A stretch of 64,000 nucleotides of DNA. It comes from JBKECF01 sp047974375. Lineage in GTDB: Bacteria > Bacillota > Clostridia > Lachnospirales > CAMZNU01. Position numbers and translations under genes: made by a program. A model generated the notes under the pieces. The model was given only the letters and a program-made list of their open reading frames with translations, had not been told where the DNA came from and ran no database searches. The stretch is taken from contig JBKECF010000081.1 of the NCBI GenBank assembly GCA_047974375.1, positions 1-64,000 on the forward strand, read 5' to 3'. Shown in pieces: positions 54,770 through 64,000 of this stretch (positions are counted from its first letter, which is position 1; every line of letters starts with the position of its first letter).

Positions 54770-56026
54770 CTACTCACTAATCCTTTTTACATCTGCACCT
54801 AGTGCATTTAACTTATCTTCTATAGATTCGTATCCTCTGTCTATATATTTTACATTGGATATAGTTGTTTTTCCATTTGCTGCAAGCCCTGCTAGTACAA
54901 GGGCGGCACCTGCTCTAAGGTCTGTTGCTGTAGTTTCTGCACCAGAAAATTCTGTTATGCCAGTAATAAGGGCAACTCTACCATCTGCGTTAACTTGTGC
55001 ACCTAATCGAATTAGTTCGTTTAAGTATTGGTATCTATTTTCCCAAACTGTTTCCGTTACCTTACTTACACCATTGCAAATGCACAGAAGTGTGGCCATT
55101 TGTGGCTGTAAGTCAGTTGGAAAACCAGGGTAGGTAGCAGTTTTTAGGTTTATAGATTTTAAATTATCGCTACCTAAAACTCTTATTTCATCATCGTATT
55201 CTTCAATGATACAACCTATTTGCTTTAATTTAGCGGTAATAGATTCCATGTGCTTTGGAATTACTCCTTTAACTAATACGTTTCCATTAGTAATTGCACT
55301 TGCAATCATGTACGTGCCTGCCTCTATTTGGTCTGGGATTATTGAATAGGTAATTCCGTGTAATTCTTCTACACCAGTTATTTTAATAGTTTCTGTACCA
55401 GCACCTTTTATGTTAGCGCCCATTTTGTTTAAAAAGTTGGCAGTATCTACTACATGTGGCTCTTTAGCGGCATTTTCTATAATAGTTTGTCCTTCGGCAA
55501 ATACTGCTGCTAGCATTATATTAATTGTTGCACCAACACTTTCTACGTCTAAGTAAATATCTGTACCTACTAATTTTTCGGCTTTAACTTTAATCATACC
55601 GTGTTCTTGTATAACAGTTGCGCCTAAGGCTTTAAAACCCTTAAGATGCAAATCAATTGGTCTAGAACCAAAGTTGCAACCACCTGGCATGGCAACTTCA
55701 GCTTCTTTAAAGCGACCTAACAACGCCCCTAAAAGATAATAGGAAGCTCGTATTTTTCTTATGCTTTCGTAGTCAGCAACAAAGCTACGGATGTTAGTTG
55801 TGTCTACTTTTAATGTATGTCTGTCTGTAAATTCGCAGTCTACGCCCATTTTTATGAGGGAGTTGCGTATACAAATAGTATCGTTTATATATGGTAGGTT
55901 TTCGATAATGCAAGTACCTTTAGCTAATAGTGCAGCTGGTATTATTGCAACTGCAGCATTTTTTGCACCATTAACAGTTACTTCACCTACAAGTTTTTTT
56001 TGTCCAGAAATTACAAGTTTTTCCAT
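54770..56026 (-). CDS. murA: UDP-N-acetylglucosamine 1-carboxyvinyltransferase
   Basis: The 418-residue enzyme makes the first committed step of peptidoglycan synthesis. The N-terminal GEVTVNGAKNAAVAIIPAAL is the substrate loop and the catalytic Cys lies in MPGGCNFGSRPIDLHLKG, so the enzyme should be of the fosfomycin-sensitive type. PGFPTDLQPQM and DLRAGAALVLAG are further signatures. The gene is followed at once by walJ. Confidence 0.96.
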   Translation of the reverse strand: MEKLVISGQKKLVGEVTVNGAKNAAVAIIPAALLAKGTCIIENLPYINDTICIRNSLIKMGVDCEFTDRHTLKVDTTNIRSFVADYESIRKIRASYYLLGALLGRFKEAEVAMPGGCNFGSRPIDLHLKGFKALGATVIQEHGMIKVKAEKLVGTDIYLDVESVGATINIMLAAVFAEGQTIIENAAKEPHVVDTANFLNKMGANIKGAGTETIKITGVEELHGITYSIIPDQIEAGTYMIASAITNGNVLVKGVIPKHMESITAKLKQIGCIIEEYDDEIRVLGSDNLKSINLKTATYPGFPTDLQPQMATLLCICNGVSKVTETVWENRYQYLNELIRLGAQVNADGRVALITGITEFSGAETTATDLRAGAALVLAGLAANGKTTISNVKYIDRGYESIEDKLNALGADVKRISE

Positions 56027-56219
56027 TTATACACCTCTATATAATTCTTTTTTTAATAATTGATACTATTATAACATTTTTATAGTAAGATAAAAAGAAA
56101 AAAATTATCCTTTTAAATAATTGTAGCTGTGCTATAATTAAAACGTTGTTTAAAAAAATGAAATTAAGATGAAAAATAAAATATAGAATAAAATAAAAAA
56201 ACAAGAAAAAGGTGCAAGA

Positions 56220-56759
56220 ATGGATAGAGAATTGAAAATGGAAATAAAAGACGAAATTAAAAGTTGGGTTAGTATGATACTAGTTGCAATAGTATTTGCG
56301 TTGTTTATAAATAATTTTATTATAATTAATGCTGTAGTGCCAACTGGTTCTATGAAAGATACAATTATGGTTGGGGATAGATTAATCGCCAATAGACTAA
56401 GCTATACTTTTTCTGAGCCGGAACGAGGGGATATTATTGTTTTTCCGTTTCCAGATAATGAATCTGTTTTATACATAAAAAGAATAGTGGGTTTACCAGG
56501 GGAAACTATATTAATTGATGAAGGTAATGTATACATTAATGGCGAACTTTTACAAGAGCCTTATTTAGCATCTAATGATTATGTTTTTCATAAGGAATAT
56601 GTTGTTCCAGAGGGGCACTATTTTATGTTGGGGGATAACAGAGCTAGTTCTGCGGACTCGAGATATTGGGAGGATCCGTATTTAGAGGAAAAAAAAATTT
56701 TGGGCAAGGCCATATTTAGGTATTTTCCAAGACCAAAATTATTAGAATCTACAAACTAA
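56220..56759 (+). CDS. lepB: Signal peptidase I, first copy
   Basis: The 179-residue peptidase cleaves secretory signal peptides. One membrane helix (about 20-40) is followed by the nucleophile in VPTGSMKDTI (Ser), the general base in YIKRIVGLPGE (Lys) and the end motif GDNRASSADSRYW. It is paired with a similar gene 57 bases downstream. Confidence 0.95.
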   Translation: MDRELKMEIKDEIKSWVSMILVAIVFALFINNFIIINAVVPTGSMKDTIMVGDRLIANRLSYTFSEPERGDIIVFPFPDNESVLYIKRIVGLPGETILIDEGNVYINGELLQEPYLASNDYVFHKEYVVPEGHYFMLGDNRASSADSRYWEDPYLEEKKILGKAIFRYFPRPKLLESTN

Positions 56760-56816
56760 TCATAACTAAAAGTTTTCGATATTGAGAGTCTTTTAGTTTC
56801 AATATAGGAGATAAAA

Positions 56817-57329
56817 ATGAATAGCACTTGCAAAAAAATATTAGATTATGTAATTTACATTGTTTTAGCTGTTATAATAGCCTATTTTATAAATAGTTTT
56901 ATTATTTTAAATGCAGTTATTCCATCAGAATCAATGGAAACAACAATTATGACAGGGGATAGAATAATAGCTAACAGACTAGCATTTTTGTTTTCTGACG
57001 TGGAACGAGGAGATATTGTTATATTTCCATCACCAGATGATGAAAATAAATTATTAATTAAAAGGGTTGTAGGCTTGCCTAATGAAAAAATAAACATAAT
57101 AAATGGAGATGTTTATATAAATGATGTATTTTTGGAAGAGAATTACATAGTTTATAAAGATAATTACAATGGCGATTTTCAAGTTCCTGAGGACTCCTAT
57201 TTTTTAATGGGCGATAACAGACCCGATTCTATAGATGCAAGGTACTGGCATAGAAATTATATACATAATGATGAAATAATTGGCAAGGCTCTTTTTAGGT
57301 ATTTCCCATGGCCTAAGTTAGTTAAATAA
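56817..57329 (+). CDS. lepB: Signal peptidase I, second copy
   Basis: The 170-residue protein is built like its neighbour: a membrane helix, Ser in IPSESMETTI, Lys in LIKRVVGLPNE and GDNRPDSIDARYWHRN. Both catalytic residues are present. The two share the same frame of motifs but differ widely elsewhere, so the duplication is not recent. A terminator follows. Confidence 0.95.
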   Translation: MNSTCKKILDYVIYIVLAVIIAYFINSFIILNAVIPSESMETTIMTGDRIIANRLAFLFSDVERGDIVIFPSPDDENKLLIKRVVGLPNEKINIINGDVYINDVFLEENYIVYKDNYNGDFQVPEDSYFLMGDNRPDSIDARYWHRNYIHNDEIIGKALFRYFPWPKLVK

Positions 57330-57330
57330 A

Positions 57331-57384
57331 AAAATGCAGTAGAAGGAATGATTAATTTTCATTTCTTCCACTGCATTTTTTTAT
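57331..57384. terminator. Bidirectional terminator between lepB and MATE gene
   Basis: AAAAAATGCAGT pairs with ACTGCATTTTTTT, with GAAG/CTTC inside. It ends the signal peptidase genes on the plus strand and the MATE gene on the minus strand, whose stop lies at its edge. Confidence 0.85.
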
Positions 57385-58745
57385 GTGCGTGTTATGTTTT
57401 TTAGCCACGTATAGCGGTTTACTTTAAAGGAAACAGTTATACATTTTAAATATTGGTCTAGATTTAAACAAAAGAGCACTACTAAATATGGCATATTAAA
57501 TACAAAGGCAGCTATTAACCCAAGAGGGATGGTAAATATATAGCTGTATATAAAATCACTAATCATTACATAGCGTGTATCGCCACCACCACGTATTATA
57601 CCTAATTGGCATGGCATTTGGTAGGAGCAAAAAATTAGTGTAATGCCTTGTATAATAATTGTGTATCTAGCCAGGATTTTTGCTTCTTCAGTTATAGAAT
57701 ATATACTAATAACAGGAGGCGCAATAATTAAAAGTAAGATACATGTTGTTATTCCAGTTAGTATAAATAAACATTGTAATGTTCTAGTATAAGGTTTAAT
57801 TTTATGTGTTTCAGAGCCTCCAACTATTTTAGCTATTATTATATTAGTAGCAGCTGCAACACTGGAAGGAATCATTTTACAATATTGAAATAGTACACTG
57901 GCTGCGCTGGACGCTGCCAGTTCGTTAGATGACATATGGCCAAATATAGCTGTTTGTGCTGCTGTTGCTGTACTAAATAGAAAGGCGGATATAATACAAG
58001 GTACGGTGACTCTAAAAAAGTCTTTAAAAAGTTGCAGATCAAAAGATAGCATTTCTTTAAAGTTAAATTTAATAGGTAGTTTTGCTTTATTTAAGTAAAT
58101 AACTATAATAATTAATTCGCAAATTCTTGAAATTAATGTTCCTATAGCTGCTCCGCTGATCCCTAATTCTGGAAAACCAAAAGACCCAAATATTAAAATA
58201 TAATTTAAAGCTGTATTTAAAACTAATGTAAAGCATGAAAGCCTAAAGGCGATTTTTACAATTTGTATACTTCTTAAAGCTGTAAGTAAAATATTAGTTG
58301 TAATAAAAATAGGGTAGGTAAAAAGCATAATGGAAAAATATTTAATGGCTTCGTTTTGTACATTAATGTCGTCAGTAAATATTTTTGCCATAGTCATTGG
58401 AGAAATAAATGTGATAGTGCTAAGAGCTATACCTACAAGAAGCCCTATGATTAATGCAATACCTGTTAGTTTTTGAATTGTTTTTTTATCATTTTTCCCG
58501 AAATATTGGCTACACATAATAGCTAGGCCTGCCCCTAAACCAGATAGGGAAAATTGCTGCAATATATATTGTACTTGGTTAGCAGCAGCAGCACCATTAA
58601 GAGCTAACTGGCTGTAAGTTCCAAGCATTACATTATCTGCCACATTTACACTATAGGTAATTATATTTTGCAAAGCTAGTGTAATAAATAGGGTAAAAAA
58701 GTTGTTGTAGAAATCTTTATCTTTAGTAATAATGTTCTTAATCAT
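57381..58745 (-). CDS. MATE family efflux transporter, second
   Basis: This 454-residue, 12-helix exporter has the MatE pattern (NVADNVMLGTYSQLALNGAAAANQ; LAIMCSQYFGKND). It differs clearly from the gene at 27384 and starts with a charged stretch (MIKNIITKDKDFYNNFF), like members near sugar or drug loci. It follows the isomerase-like gene but a terminator lies between. Substrate unknown. Confidence 0.9.
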   Translation of the reverse strand: MIKNIITKDKDFYNNFFTLFITLALQNIITYSVNVADNVMLGTYSQLALNGAAAANQVQYILQQFSLSGLGAGLAIMCSQYFGKNDKKTIQKLTGIALIIGLLVGIALSTITFISPMTMAKIFTDDINVQNEAIKYFSIMLFTYPIFITTNILLTALRSIQIVKIAFRLSCFTLVLNTALNYILIFGSFGFPELGISGAAIGTLISRICELIIIVIYLNKAKLPIKFNFKEMLSFDLQLFKDFFRVTVPCIISAFLFSTATAAQTAIFGHMSSNELAASSAASVLFQYCKMIPSSVAAATNIIIAKIVGGSETHKIKPYTRTLQCLFILTGITTCILLLIIAPPVISIYSITEEAKILARYTIIIQGITLIFCSYQMPCQLGIIRGGGDTRYVMISDFIYSYIFTIPLGLIAAFVFNMPYLVVLFCLNLDQYLKCITVSFKVNRYTWLKNITRT

Positions 58746-58777
58746 AATATTCCTTTAAAATAAATTTTAGTAACAAA

Positions 58778-58806
58778 AACGGGGCTATCGGTTTTTACCA
58801 ACAGCC
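58778..58806 (-). terminator. Terminator behind the isomerase-like gene
   Basis: On the minus strand GGGGCTGTTGGT pairs with ACCGATAGCCCC (one mismatch) followed by GTTTTTG. Confidence 0.8.
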
Positions 58807-58858
58807 CCATACGGAAGGTGAAGTTATTAAAAACTCACCAGCTTTTCTGTTTGTTTAG

Positions 58859-59773
58859 TTAAATGACAAATTGTTTCATATAGCGTCTGCTTAATTTTAA
58901 GCTTTTTAATACAGCTTCGTGACTTCCTTCGAAGGACTTATCTTCTATTTCAATACAAGAGCAACCATCGTAGCCGATATCTGTTAATGCGCTTACGTAG
59001 CTCCCCCAATCTATATCACCGAGCCCAGGTATTTTTGGGCTCATATAATCTAAAGGATAGGCAAGTACACCGGCATTGTTTAATTTATCTTCATAAATTT
59101 TTATATCTTTGTAATGTACGTGAAAAATTTTATCCTTGAATTCATATATAGGTTTTACATAGTCAATCATCTGCCATACAAAATGAGATGGGTCGTAGTT
59201 TAAGCCTATATTTGGGCTGTCTAAAATTTTAAAAATTTTTTTCCAGTTATCTGGTGAAGTCATTAAATTTTGTCCACCTGGCCATTGGTCAGAAGTAAAG
59301 AGCATAGGACAATTTTCTATGGCAATTTTAACATTGTATTCCTCGGCAAGTTTTATGAATTGAGGCCAAATTTCCTTTACTAGTTCAAGATTTTCTTCTA
59401 TAGATTTGTATTGATCCCTTCCTATAAATGAAGTAACTAAACCAATACCTAATTTACTACTGGCTTTAATGACGTATTTAAAATGTTCAATAGCTATATT
59501 AGCTTTATCTTTATTAGAATCTAAAAAGTTTGGGTAGTATGCCAATGCGGATATTTGAATATTTTTACTTTGGCAATAGTCATTAATGTACTTTGCTTTA
59601 GCATCATCAATGTTTTTTACATCTATATGAGATACGCCAGCGTATCTTCTTTCGGACTCACCATTTGGCCAACAAGCTACTTCTACACATTCATAACCAA
59701 TATTACTGGCTATATCGACCATTTCTTCAAAAGTGCTATTATCAAGAATGGCACTTACAAAACCTAATTTCAT
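58859..59773 (-). CDS. Sugar phosphate isomerase/epimerase-like TIM barrel
   Basis: The 304-residue protein belongs to the AP-endonuclease-2/xylose-isomerase-like TIM barrels. Metal ligands can be seen in IAIENCP (Glu), GLNYDPSHFVWQ (Asp and His), FHVHYKDIK (His) and the final SCIEIEDKS (Glu). It probably acts on a keto sugar or inositol derivative. No partner dehydrogenase or transporter lies beside it, so the substrate is open. Confidence 0.85.
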   Translation of the reverse strand: MKLGFVSAILDNSTFEEMVDIASNIGYECVEVACWPNGESERRYAGVSHIDVKNIDDAKAKYINDYCQSKNIQISALAYYPNFLDSNKDKANIAIEHFKYVIKASSKLGIGLVTSFIGRDQYKSIEENLELVKEIWPQFIKLAEEYNVKIAIENCPMLFTSDQWPGGQNLMTSPDNWKKIFKILDSPNIGLNYDPSHFVWQMIDYVKPIYEFKDKIFHVHYKDIKIYEDKLNNAGVLAYPLDYMSPKIPGLGDIDWGSYVSALTDIGYDGCSCIEIEDKSFEGSHEAVLKSLKLSRRYMKQFVI

Positions 59774-60058
59774 AATTATTCCTCCTTAGTTTAACCTTAA
59801 ACTTCTTTTAAAAAATAAAACAGAAACCTTTCTTATATCATAACAAATAAATTAAAGTTTTCATATACTTTATAAAAATATTTATGTGAATTTTTCTACA
59901 TGGATAAATTATATGAGTAAAAAAATTATTGTAAAATAAAGTTTATATGTTATTATTACAGCAAGTGAGGGGAAAGCCTTAACTTGAAGAAAAGGTCATT
60001 TAATAATGATCATTTGACAACAACAATGAAGTTTTAATTTTAGAAAAGGATGTGTAAA

Positions 60059-62353
60059 GTGAAAAAGACAAAAAAAATGGTAGCCTTGTTTCTTGCATTG
60101 GGAGTGGCAACGGCAAATGTTTATGCCAATGACTATGAATTTACCAATTCTGAAAAAGGCATTCAAATAAGTAATAATAAAGGAAGTATAGTAGAAAAGA
60201 GCATTAGGTGGGGCGATATAGATCAATCTTTTATGAAGGTTGAGGCTGATGGAAACATTACAACTTTGGAAGTGATTAATGAGAATATTTTTGTTCAAAA
60301 GTATGATAAAGATGGAAATTATATTTCAACAAGTCAATTACCCCTTGAGTTACCGATATTTGGTGGAGCTTATTTTGATGGGGACTACACATATATTGCC
60401 TATGGACAAGAAAACTATAATGAACATGACGACAGAGAAGTGGTAAGAGTAGTTAAGTATGATAAAAATTGGAAGCCTAGTGGCACAGCAAGTCTTTATG
60501 GTGAAGATATTGCTAATCCTTTTAGAAGTTCAAATAGTGACTTTGTAAAAATGGGGAATGAGTTAGTTATTAGATCGGCTCATCATTTGTATAAATTAGA
60601 GGGAGAAACTGGAAACCATCAAGGTAATATGACTGTTAATATAGATACCAATACAATGGAGGTTACTGGAACACGTTCAGGAGTTGGATATCCTTCAATC
60701 AATGATGGTTCTGTTTCCCATTCTTTTAACCAATATTTAGCGACAAGTGGTGATGAGATTTTTGCTGTGGATTTAGGTGATGCCTTCCCTAGGGCTGTAG
60801 CTTTTTATAGAGGTACAAATTTAACAGGCAGAGGGAATGATAAATTTATAGCACATGAAATAAAAGGCCCTAGAGGTGATAATGATACAGGAGTGAACTT
60901 AGGCGGTTTGGAATATACATCTGTATCTGTTACAACAGCGCCAGCTGTACGTGTAGATGCTAGAAATGGTGAAATTACTTCAAGTAGTGCGATTATTGCG
61001 GGAAGAATAGCAGATGACTATAATGATTCGGCGCAAACTAGGAATATATTTGTTTCAACTATTGACTTGTACGATGATGACACAATGGAGAGCAGTGGAA
61101 TTGAGTACATAACTAATTATGCTCAAGAAGATGGTATAAAAACTACTACGCCTAAATTAGTAAAAGTAAATGATAGTAAGCTTTATATACTATGGCAAGA
61201 ATATACAGGAAGTATAAATGATGCTAAGGAAACAAAATACTTACAATTAGACCATAAGGGTAAAGCTGTTGGAGAAGTGTATACTGCCTCTGCTGCACTA
61301 ACTGATGTACAACCATATGTAAATGAGAATAGTGTGCATTGGTATGCGACTACAGGTGGTGTGCCTACTTTTTATACTTTAGACTCAAATACAAATGAAG
61401 TTACAAGTATAGAGGCTAAAGGTAAAACTAATGAGTATGAAAAAATAGTTGTAGAATATGAAGAAGAAAAACCACCAACGACAGACGGCGGAGATGGAAC
61501 GACAGACGGCGGAGACGGTGGCAGTGGCAGTGGAAACGCTGGCTCTGGTCACGGTGCATCTGGTGGATCTAGTTCAGGTTCCGACTTTGCATCTAACTCA
61601 AAGAAAAATGATACTACAAATACTAAAAATGACAAAAAGAGCAATAAACGTCTTAATTCAGACACTGCAAGTGCTGATATTAAATTTGAGAATGTTGCAA
61701 TGAATGAAAATTTAGAAAAATCTTTAGTAGATTTCTCCGAAAAAAATAAAGACCTTATATTTAAAACATCAATGAAGGTTGACTTTGGAAGTAGCTCAAA
61801 TAATTCTATGAATGATGTGAATTTATCTTTCAATTTATGGGATGTGACTTTAACAAATGATGAAGCAAGTGAATTAATTGCTATTCGCATTGACGAAGAG
61901 GGTAACGTAACTTATTTAGGTGGGCGATATAATGAATTAATAAATCAATTTGATTTTGCCTCTAAAGATATAAATGGAAATTATGCTGTTATAATTGGGG
62001 ATGCCTCAAATTATGACCAAGTTGAATTAAAAATTGGAAGTACAAATGTAATGAAGAATAGTGGAAGTAGTGAACTAGATGTAGCTCCGGCTATTGTAGG
62101 GAATACAACTTTTGTACCAGTAAGATTTGTAACTGAGAGTCTAGGTGCAAATGTAAGTTTTGATAATGCTGCAAGAACTGCTATTATTGAACTAGATGGA
62201 ACTACACATGAATTTGTAATTGGTGAAAAAGATGGAAATTCACCTTTTATAGAGAATGAACGTATGCTTATTCCAGTAAGATTTGTATCAGAAAGTTTTG
62301 GAGCAAATGTTATTTGGTATGGTGTAGATAAAACTATACAGATTACAAAGTAG
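60059..62353 (+). CDS. Secreted protein with C-terminal copper amine oxidase-like (stalk) domain
   Basis: The 764-residue exported protein has a signal peptide (VALFLALGVATANVYA, cleavage likely after AYA-type site near residue 22) and a long N-terminal region with repeated short beta-strands that I do not recognise. A Gly/Ser/Asp-rich linker (TTDGGDGGSGSGNAGSGHG) precedes the rest. It ends in the PF07833-like domain TTFVPVRFVTESLGANVSFD and RMLIPVRFVSESFGANVIW. The GTG at 60059 is preferred because AAAAGGA lies 9 bases before it, too close to the ATG at 60050. It is a likely cell-surface protein. Confidence 0.8.
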   Translation: MKKTKKMVALFLALGVATANVYANDYEFTNSEKGIQISNNKGSIVEKSIRWGDIDQSFMKVEADGNITTLEVINENIFVQKYDKDGNYISTSQLPLELPIFGGAYFDGDYTYIAYGQENYNEHDDREVVRVVKYDKNWKPSGTASLYGEDIANPFRSSNSDFVKMGNELVIRSAHHLYKLEGETGNHQGNMTVNIDTNTMEVTGTRSGVGYPSINDGSVSHSFNQYLATSGDEIFAVDLGDAFPRAVAFYRGTNLTGRGNDKFIAHEIKGPRGDNDTGVNLGGLEYTSVSVTTAPAVRVDARNGEITSSSAIIAGRIADDYNDSAQTRNIFVSTIDLYDDDTMESSGIEYITNYAQEDGIKTTTPKLVKVNDSKLYILWQEYTGSINDAKETKYLQLDHKGKAVGEVYTASAALTDVQPYVNENSVHWYATTGGVPTFYTLDSNTNEVTSIEAKGKTNEYEKIVVEYEEEKPPTTDGGDGTTDGGDGGSGSGNAGSGHGASGGSSSGSDFASNSKKNDTTNTKNDKKSNKRLNSDTASADIKFENVAMNENLEKSLVDFSEKNKDLIFKTSMKVDFGSSSNNSMNDVNLSFNLWDVTLTNDEASELIAIRIDEEGNVTYLGGRYNELINQFDFASKDINGNYAVIIGDASNYDQVELKIGSTNVMKNSGSSELDVAPAIVGNTTFVPVRFVTESLGANVSFDNAARTAIIELDGTTHEFVIGEKDGNSPFIENERMLIPVRFVSESFGANVIWYGVDKTIQITK

Positions 62354-62375
62354 TATAGAAAAAAGTTAATAAAAC

Positions 62376-62427
62376 AAAAAAACAGGACATGAGGTATAGT
62401 TTAATATATCCATGACCTGTTTTTTTG
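62376..62427. terminator. Bidirectional terminator
   Basis: AAAAACAGG-ACATG and CATG-A-CCTGTTTTTTT pair across a 20-base loop. It serves the surface-protein gene and the frameshifted MFS gene. Confidence 0.8.
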
Positions 62428-62449
62428 TCTTGTTTTATAGATAATTTTG

Positions 62450-63639
62450 TTAGTTAGAATGTGAATTAATGTATCTAACTTTTGCAAGATATAGCAGTAC
62501 TAAAGCCAATATAGCTACTATGAAGGTTATTGCCCATATCGATAGGACGCCAATTTCTTCAATAATTACACTTGATAATAGTGAGCAAAATGCTAAACCA
62601 AGACTTCTTGCTGCTAGAATAAAAGAACTTGCTGAACCTATATTTGCTTCACCAAGCAATTTTCCAAGAAATACATAGGAATTAATAATGTATATGACCT
62701 CAGCAATTGACCAAAGTGTTGTTAAAATGAAAATTCCCCATAGAGAAGTTGTAAATGCCAATCCTCCGAAGCCGATAGATAGAAAAAGGCAACTACATAT
62801 AAGCGAACCTATTAATGACATTTTATTTGTAAGCTGCGTCAAGATTGGTGTTAAAACTAATAAGGTAGCTGTATTGTAAGAAATAATATAGCTATAGTAC
62901 CTAACACCATTTTCACTAAAAATATATTGTAATGACAGTGGCAGTGAAAATTTTTGTTGAGCGAAACTAAATTCCATAAATATAAAAGCGATAAAGACTA
63001 GTATGCCTATATATTTGTATTTGAAGTTTATATGCTTGGGTGTAAGTGAAGTTTTTTGCGATTTGGATGTTTTTTCATTATGGTGCTGTTTAATAAATAT
63101 TGTTAGAATTATAAGAGCAAGTATAACGCATATAGTGAAAAATAAAAAAAGAATATTTAATTTTTCAAAATAAATTCCCACTAAAAGACTAGAAATAATT
63201 TGTCCTATATTTCGTCCTAAATAGATTAAAGAATATGCAATTTTAAATTGCTTTGTTGGTACTAATTCAATAATAATAGCATAAATAGATGGACTGGAAA
63301 TGCCTATTAAAATCATTGCTATGCTTAAAAAGGCTATTTTAAAAGAGCTATATCTGCAAACATATAAATAATTAATGCTATAGCATAGGCAAACCTAGTA
63401 ATTAGTATAATTGTCTTTTTATTATATTGGTTTGCTAATTTACCGCCGAACATGGATACGGGTATAAGTAAAAGCATAATTATACAAAAAAGTAATCCAC
63501 TACTATATGTACTTAATTTAAAGGTAACATTAAACATCAAAATTAGAAATGGCATAATAGAGCCACCTGCAGTAAGCAGTAAACAAACTATGAAGTATAG
63601 ATGAATTCTATAATTCAGTTTTTTATATTCATTAATCAT
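62450..63639 (-). pseudogene. MFS transporter, split by a frameshift
   Basis: Two minus-strand frames, 63334-63639 (101 codons, starting MINEYKKLNYRIHLYF) and 62450-63316 (288 codons), together give one major-facilitator protein of about 395 residues. The first covers helices 1-3 with the loop GGKLANQYNKKTI; the second goes from helix 4 (IGISSPSIYAIIIELVPTKQ) to helix 12. The break is at CTTTTAAAA near 63345, where one base added or removed would join them. It may be a recent mutation or a sequence error. Confidence 0.85.
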
Positions 63640-63652
63640 TTAATCACTTCTT

Positions 63653-64000
63653 TTATTTATTACAAAACGGATCTTCTGCTAAATAATCCATTTTCATCTT
63701 GTGTGCAGCTGCTCGACAACCTCCACAAAAAAGTAAGCTTTCACATTGTGAGCATTTGCCTTTGATATTTTTAGATCTATCCCTTAAAGAATCTAATATG
63801 GGACCATCATACTCTCAGTATATCTGTCAAGGGTTTATCTTCTATATTACCCACCGTTAATGGTAGTAGCGTACAGGGACATATATCACCATTATTGTTT
63901 ATGGTAATATTTTATGTCTGCACTACAGCCACCTACTATTAAATCTTCAGCAAGTTCATCAAAAAATTCTTTCTTTATGCTTTTTTTATTGATGTCATTA
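63653..64000 (-). pseudogene. Radical SAM/SPASM protein, C-terminal part, frameshifted, partial
   Basis: The minus strand encodes the end of a SPASM-type auxiliary iron-sulfur domain: GKCSQCESLLFCGGCRAAA, then DYLAEDPFCNK and stop at 63653. Further upstream in other frames lie CTLLPLTVGNIEDKPLTDIL and GGCSAD. At least one frameshift, near 63810, separates the pieces and another may lie near 63880. This resembles the end of AhbD/NirJ-like or peptide-maturase radical SAM proteins. The gene's start lies outside the window. Confidence 0.75.

Overview
The window is AT-rich DNA from a low-GC Gram-positive anaerobe, most likely a member of the Clostridia. The evidence is a PolC-type replicative polymerase, two T-box leaders (ileS and alaS), an rplU-prp-rpmA operon in which L27 carries the Firmicutes-type N-terminal extension, MutS2, a type-2 (eukaryote-like) IleS, a 2[4Fe-4S] ferredoxin and a degenerate CIRCE operator at clpC. 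I cannot name the genus. There are no rRNA, tRNA or CRISPR loci.

Layout. 1-2188: IS/repeat debris around a rhomboid-family gene whose catalytic histidine is lost. 2189-8340: polA and ileS on the minus strand, with the ileS T-box leader and promoter. 8400-12405: a decaying malonate decarboxylase locus (delta subunit, broken beta subunit, AMP-forming ligase, broken MdcG-like gene, intact MdcB/CitG-like gene), bracketed and interrupted by a hairpin-rich dispersed repeat. 12456-16500: AbgT-type transporter, floA-nfeD pair, PspC, an IS relic and a 31-aa membrane peptide gene behind clpC. 16510-18918: clpC. 19227-23992: a GldA/F/G-like ABC exporter with a DUF4340-like fourth gene; three of the four genes start with TTG. 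24055-26880: lipoprotein, manA, then the L21 leader with rplU-prp-rpmA. 26908-27350: IS relics where obgE often lies in related genomes. 27384-35121: MATE, AEC carrier, ispG-polC. 35251-42813: hup, a ferredoxin gene ending in a 26-bp perfect inverted repeat, VOC protein, msrA, a carboxyltransferase homologue with altered metal ligands, rluB-like, alaS with T-box, lytic transglycosylase. 42940-51812: one long plus-strand run, mutS2-pilB-pilC-nnr-proC-cobQ-like-dph6-like. 51857-56026: SPFH/zinc-ribbon and Tim44-like pair, walJ, murA. 56220-57329: two tandem signal peptidases. 57381-64000: MATE, sugar isomerase-like protein, a secreted copper-amine-oxidase-like-domain protein, then a frameshifted MFS gene and a frameshifted radical-SAM/SPASM gene running off the edge.

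Most of the window is ordinary housekeeping. The unusual material is of three kinds: (a) a dispersed 27-bp terminal repeat attached to strings of short hairpins, five copies, which I cannot assign to a known family; (b) proteins that keep their fold but have lost or reshaped catalytic residues (rhomboid, carboxyltransferase, Prp loop, CobQ without its amidotransferase domain); and (c) clear gene decay (mdc locus, IS relics, MFS, radical SAM). The most testable functional idea is the translationally coupled pair of an amidotransferase-less cobyric acid synthase and a Dph6-like ammonia-ligase-type protein at 50315-51812.
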